Origin: an uncultured Acidobacteriota bacterium
Lineage (GTDB): Bacteria > Acidobacteriota > JAAYUB01
Assembly: GCA_937925645.1 (NCBI GenBank)
Contig: CALAMB010000001.1
Coordinates: 1-22,422, forward strand
Reading direction: 5' to 3'
Length of the DNA stretch: 22,422 nt
Position 1 is the stretch's first letter; the number at the start of each line of letters is the position of its first letter. The notes beneath the pieces are model-generated. The model was not told the DNA's origin. It saw only the letters and a list, made by a program, of their open reading frames with translations, and ran no database searches. This document shows positions 21,392 to 22,422 of the stretch, in pieces. The translations under genes were made by a program, and so were the position numbers.

Positions 21392-22422
21392 TCAGTAGAC
21401 GGTCACCTTGACCGTGTCACTGGCGACGCCGCCCTTGCCGTCGAAGACCTGGAGGTTGAAGACGTACGTGCCGGTGGCGGTGACCTCGAAGGAGGTGACG
21501 GCGCTGGCGGGCGCCGACAGGGTGACGGTCGGCCCGTCGAGCTGCTGCCACAGGAAGGTCAACGGGTCACCGTCGGGATCGTACGACGCGGAACCGTCGA
21601 GCGTGTAGGTGCCGAACTGGCGGCTGATCTGATCGGAACCGGCGTAGGCGACGGGCGGCGAGTTGGGCGTGATCACCTGAACGACCGCGTAAGCCAAGAT
21701 TTCCGCGCCGCTGCTGCTGGTGGCGATCAGCGTGTAGGTGGTGGTGGCGGCAGGGGTGACCATCAGGCTGCCGTCGGCCTGGACGGCTCCGATGCCCTCG
21801 ATGCGGACGGCCGAGGCGTTGATCACCTTCCAGCTCAGCCGCGCTTGCTGGCCGGGACTGATCTGGGTGGGCTCGGCGATGAAGAACAGGATCTGCGCGT
21901 CGGCGACGGTGATGACCACCGTGGCCCGGACTTCCTGACCCGGGGCGCGGGCGATCAGCACGTATTCCTGCGTGGCCGCCGGCGCCACATAGGTGGTGCC
22001 CTCGGTGGACACGGGGCCGATGCCCTCGATTTCCACCGACTCGGCGTGCAGGACCTTCCAGCTCAGGCGGGACTGCTGGCCGGGGCTGATGACCGCCGGA
22101 TCAGCCAGGAAGTACAGGATTTCGACGTTCTCAATCTTCCGGGTGGTGACCACGACGTCGTCCACCGAGTAGGCGGCGCCGGTGTCGGTCACGCGCAGCC
22201 GGAACACGTACACATGTCCGGACTCGGCGGTGAACGACGGCGTGGCGGTGTCCGCTCCGCTCAGCGTGATGGCGGGACCCTGGACCTGGGTCCAGTGGAA
22301 GGCGATGGCGTCGCCGTCGGGATCGTAGGACGCGGTGCCGTCCAGCGCGATCAGGCCGGTTTCCACGTCGATCTGGTCGGGGCCGGCGTTGGCGATGGGC
22401 ACGTCGTTGCCGGAGCGGGCCA
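21392..22422 (-). CDS. PKD/Ig-like repeat protein, 5' end missing
   Basis: C-terminal 343 codons of a probably large extracellular protein; the frame stays open to the right edge, so the true start lies outside and the in-frame GTG at 22400-22402 is not taken as one. Order from the N-terminal side: PKD-like domain (22142-22402: PIANAGPDQ, LDGTASYDPDGD), Ig-like repeat A (21902-22120), Ig-like repeat B (21671-21895), PKD-like domain (21395-21661: PVAYAGSDQ, LDGSASYDPDGD) ending exactly at the stop. Repeats A and B share 'ISPGQQxRLSWKV', 'IEGIG' and 'PAAT-x-x-Y-x-LIA'. Such domains serve adhesion or carbohydrate binding in secreted bacterial proteins; no catalytic domain is visible in this part. 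Confidence 0.85.
   Translation of the reverse strand, partial: ARSGNDVPIANAGPDQIDVETGLIALDGTASYDPDGDAIAFHWTQVQGPAITLSGADTATPSFTAESGHVYVFRLRVTDTGAAYSVDDVVVTTRKIENVEILYFLADPAVISPGQQSRLSWKVLHAESVEIEGIGPVSTEGTTYVAPAATQEYVLIARAPGQEVRATVVITVADAQILFFIAEPTQISPGQQARLSWKVINASAVRIEGIGAVQADGSLMVTPAATTTYTLIATSSSGAEILAYAVVQVITPNSPPVAYAGSDQISRQFGTYTLDGSASYDPDGDPLTFLWQQLDGPTVTLSAPASAVTSFEVTATGTYVFNLQVFDGKGGVASDTVKVTVY
21671..22120 (-). repeat. Tandem Ig-like repeat pair in the PKD protein
   Basis: Two copies of about 73 codons (21902-22120 and 21671-21895) that are similar in DNA as well as protein. For example, both carry the stretch encoding SPGQQ-S/A-RLSWKV and IEGIG. The DNA similarity points to a more recent duplication than that of the protease repeats. 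Confidence 0.75.

Noticed and set aside
1..22422. The whole window being archaeal because of GatDE
   Set aside because: ArfB, the Cys-type prepilin peptidase with methylase site, sigma70-like promoters, T-tract terminators and TatT/TRAP genes all point to a bacterium.

Overview
This GC-rich window carries 13 protein-coding genes, two of them cut by the window edges, and no rRNA, tRNA, CRISPR array or mobile element that I can see. The organism is a bacterium. It has an ArfB ribosome-rescue factor, a type IV prepilin peptidase, a two-component histidine kinase, a TatT/TatP-type TRAP transporter, strong Shine-Dalgarno sites, sigma70-like promoters and GC-hairpin/T-tract terminators. The large secreted multidomain proteins and the Hcp plus nickel superoxide dismutase suggest an anaerobic or microaerophilic lineage, perhaps Acidobacteriota or a relative. 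The phylum is an inference with low confidence.

Layout. (a) 1-5209, minus strand: TatT lipoprotein, DctP-type binding protein and fused DctQM permease overlap one another, followed by a MIO-type aromatic amino acid/histidine ammonia-lyase family gene that runs off the left edge. This looks like uptake plus deamination or isomerisation of an amino acid-like substrate. (b) 5308-11310, minus strand: ArfB, a 1178-residue secreted trypsin-fold protease with Ig-like, PKD and FN3 modules and four copies of an unnamed ~100-residue repeat, and a membrane Ser/Thr kinase whose outer part ends in a TonB-like domain. (c) 11311-13417, plus strand: an intergenic control region with a perfect CRP/FNR-type palindrome, then hybrid cluster protein (hcp) and its terminator. 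(d) 13432-17511, plus strand: a promoter, then gatE and gatD overlapping by 11 bases, then a signal-peptide-bearing nickel superoxide dismutase. (e) 17512-17868: a gene-free stretch holding a near-consensus promoter followed within about 85 bases by a strong terminator, a candidate small RNA. (f) 17869-20528, plus strand: prepilin peptidase and a PAS-containing histidine kinase coupled by a GTGA overlap. (g) 20550-22422, minus strand: a secreted IPT/TIG protein and the 3' part of a PKD/Ig-repeat protein.

The most striking content is the complete gatE-gatD pair. GatDE is the archaeal Glu-tRNA(Gln) amidotransferase, whereas bacteria normally use GatCAB or GlnRS. Here it sits as a tight operon between clearly bacterial genes, with all recognisable catalytic residues intact. 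Other points of note are the Ala-Cys-Gly (instead of Ala-Ser-Gly) cofactor triad in the ammonia-lyase family protein, a NiSOD whose predicted signal-peptidase cut exposes the nickel-binding His1 directly, the kinase/TonB fusion, the candidate small RNA, and a recurring TGC-extended -10 promoter motif.
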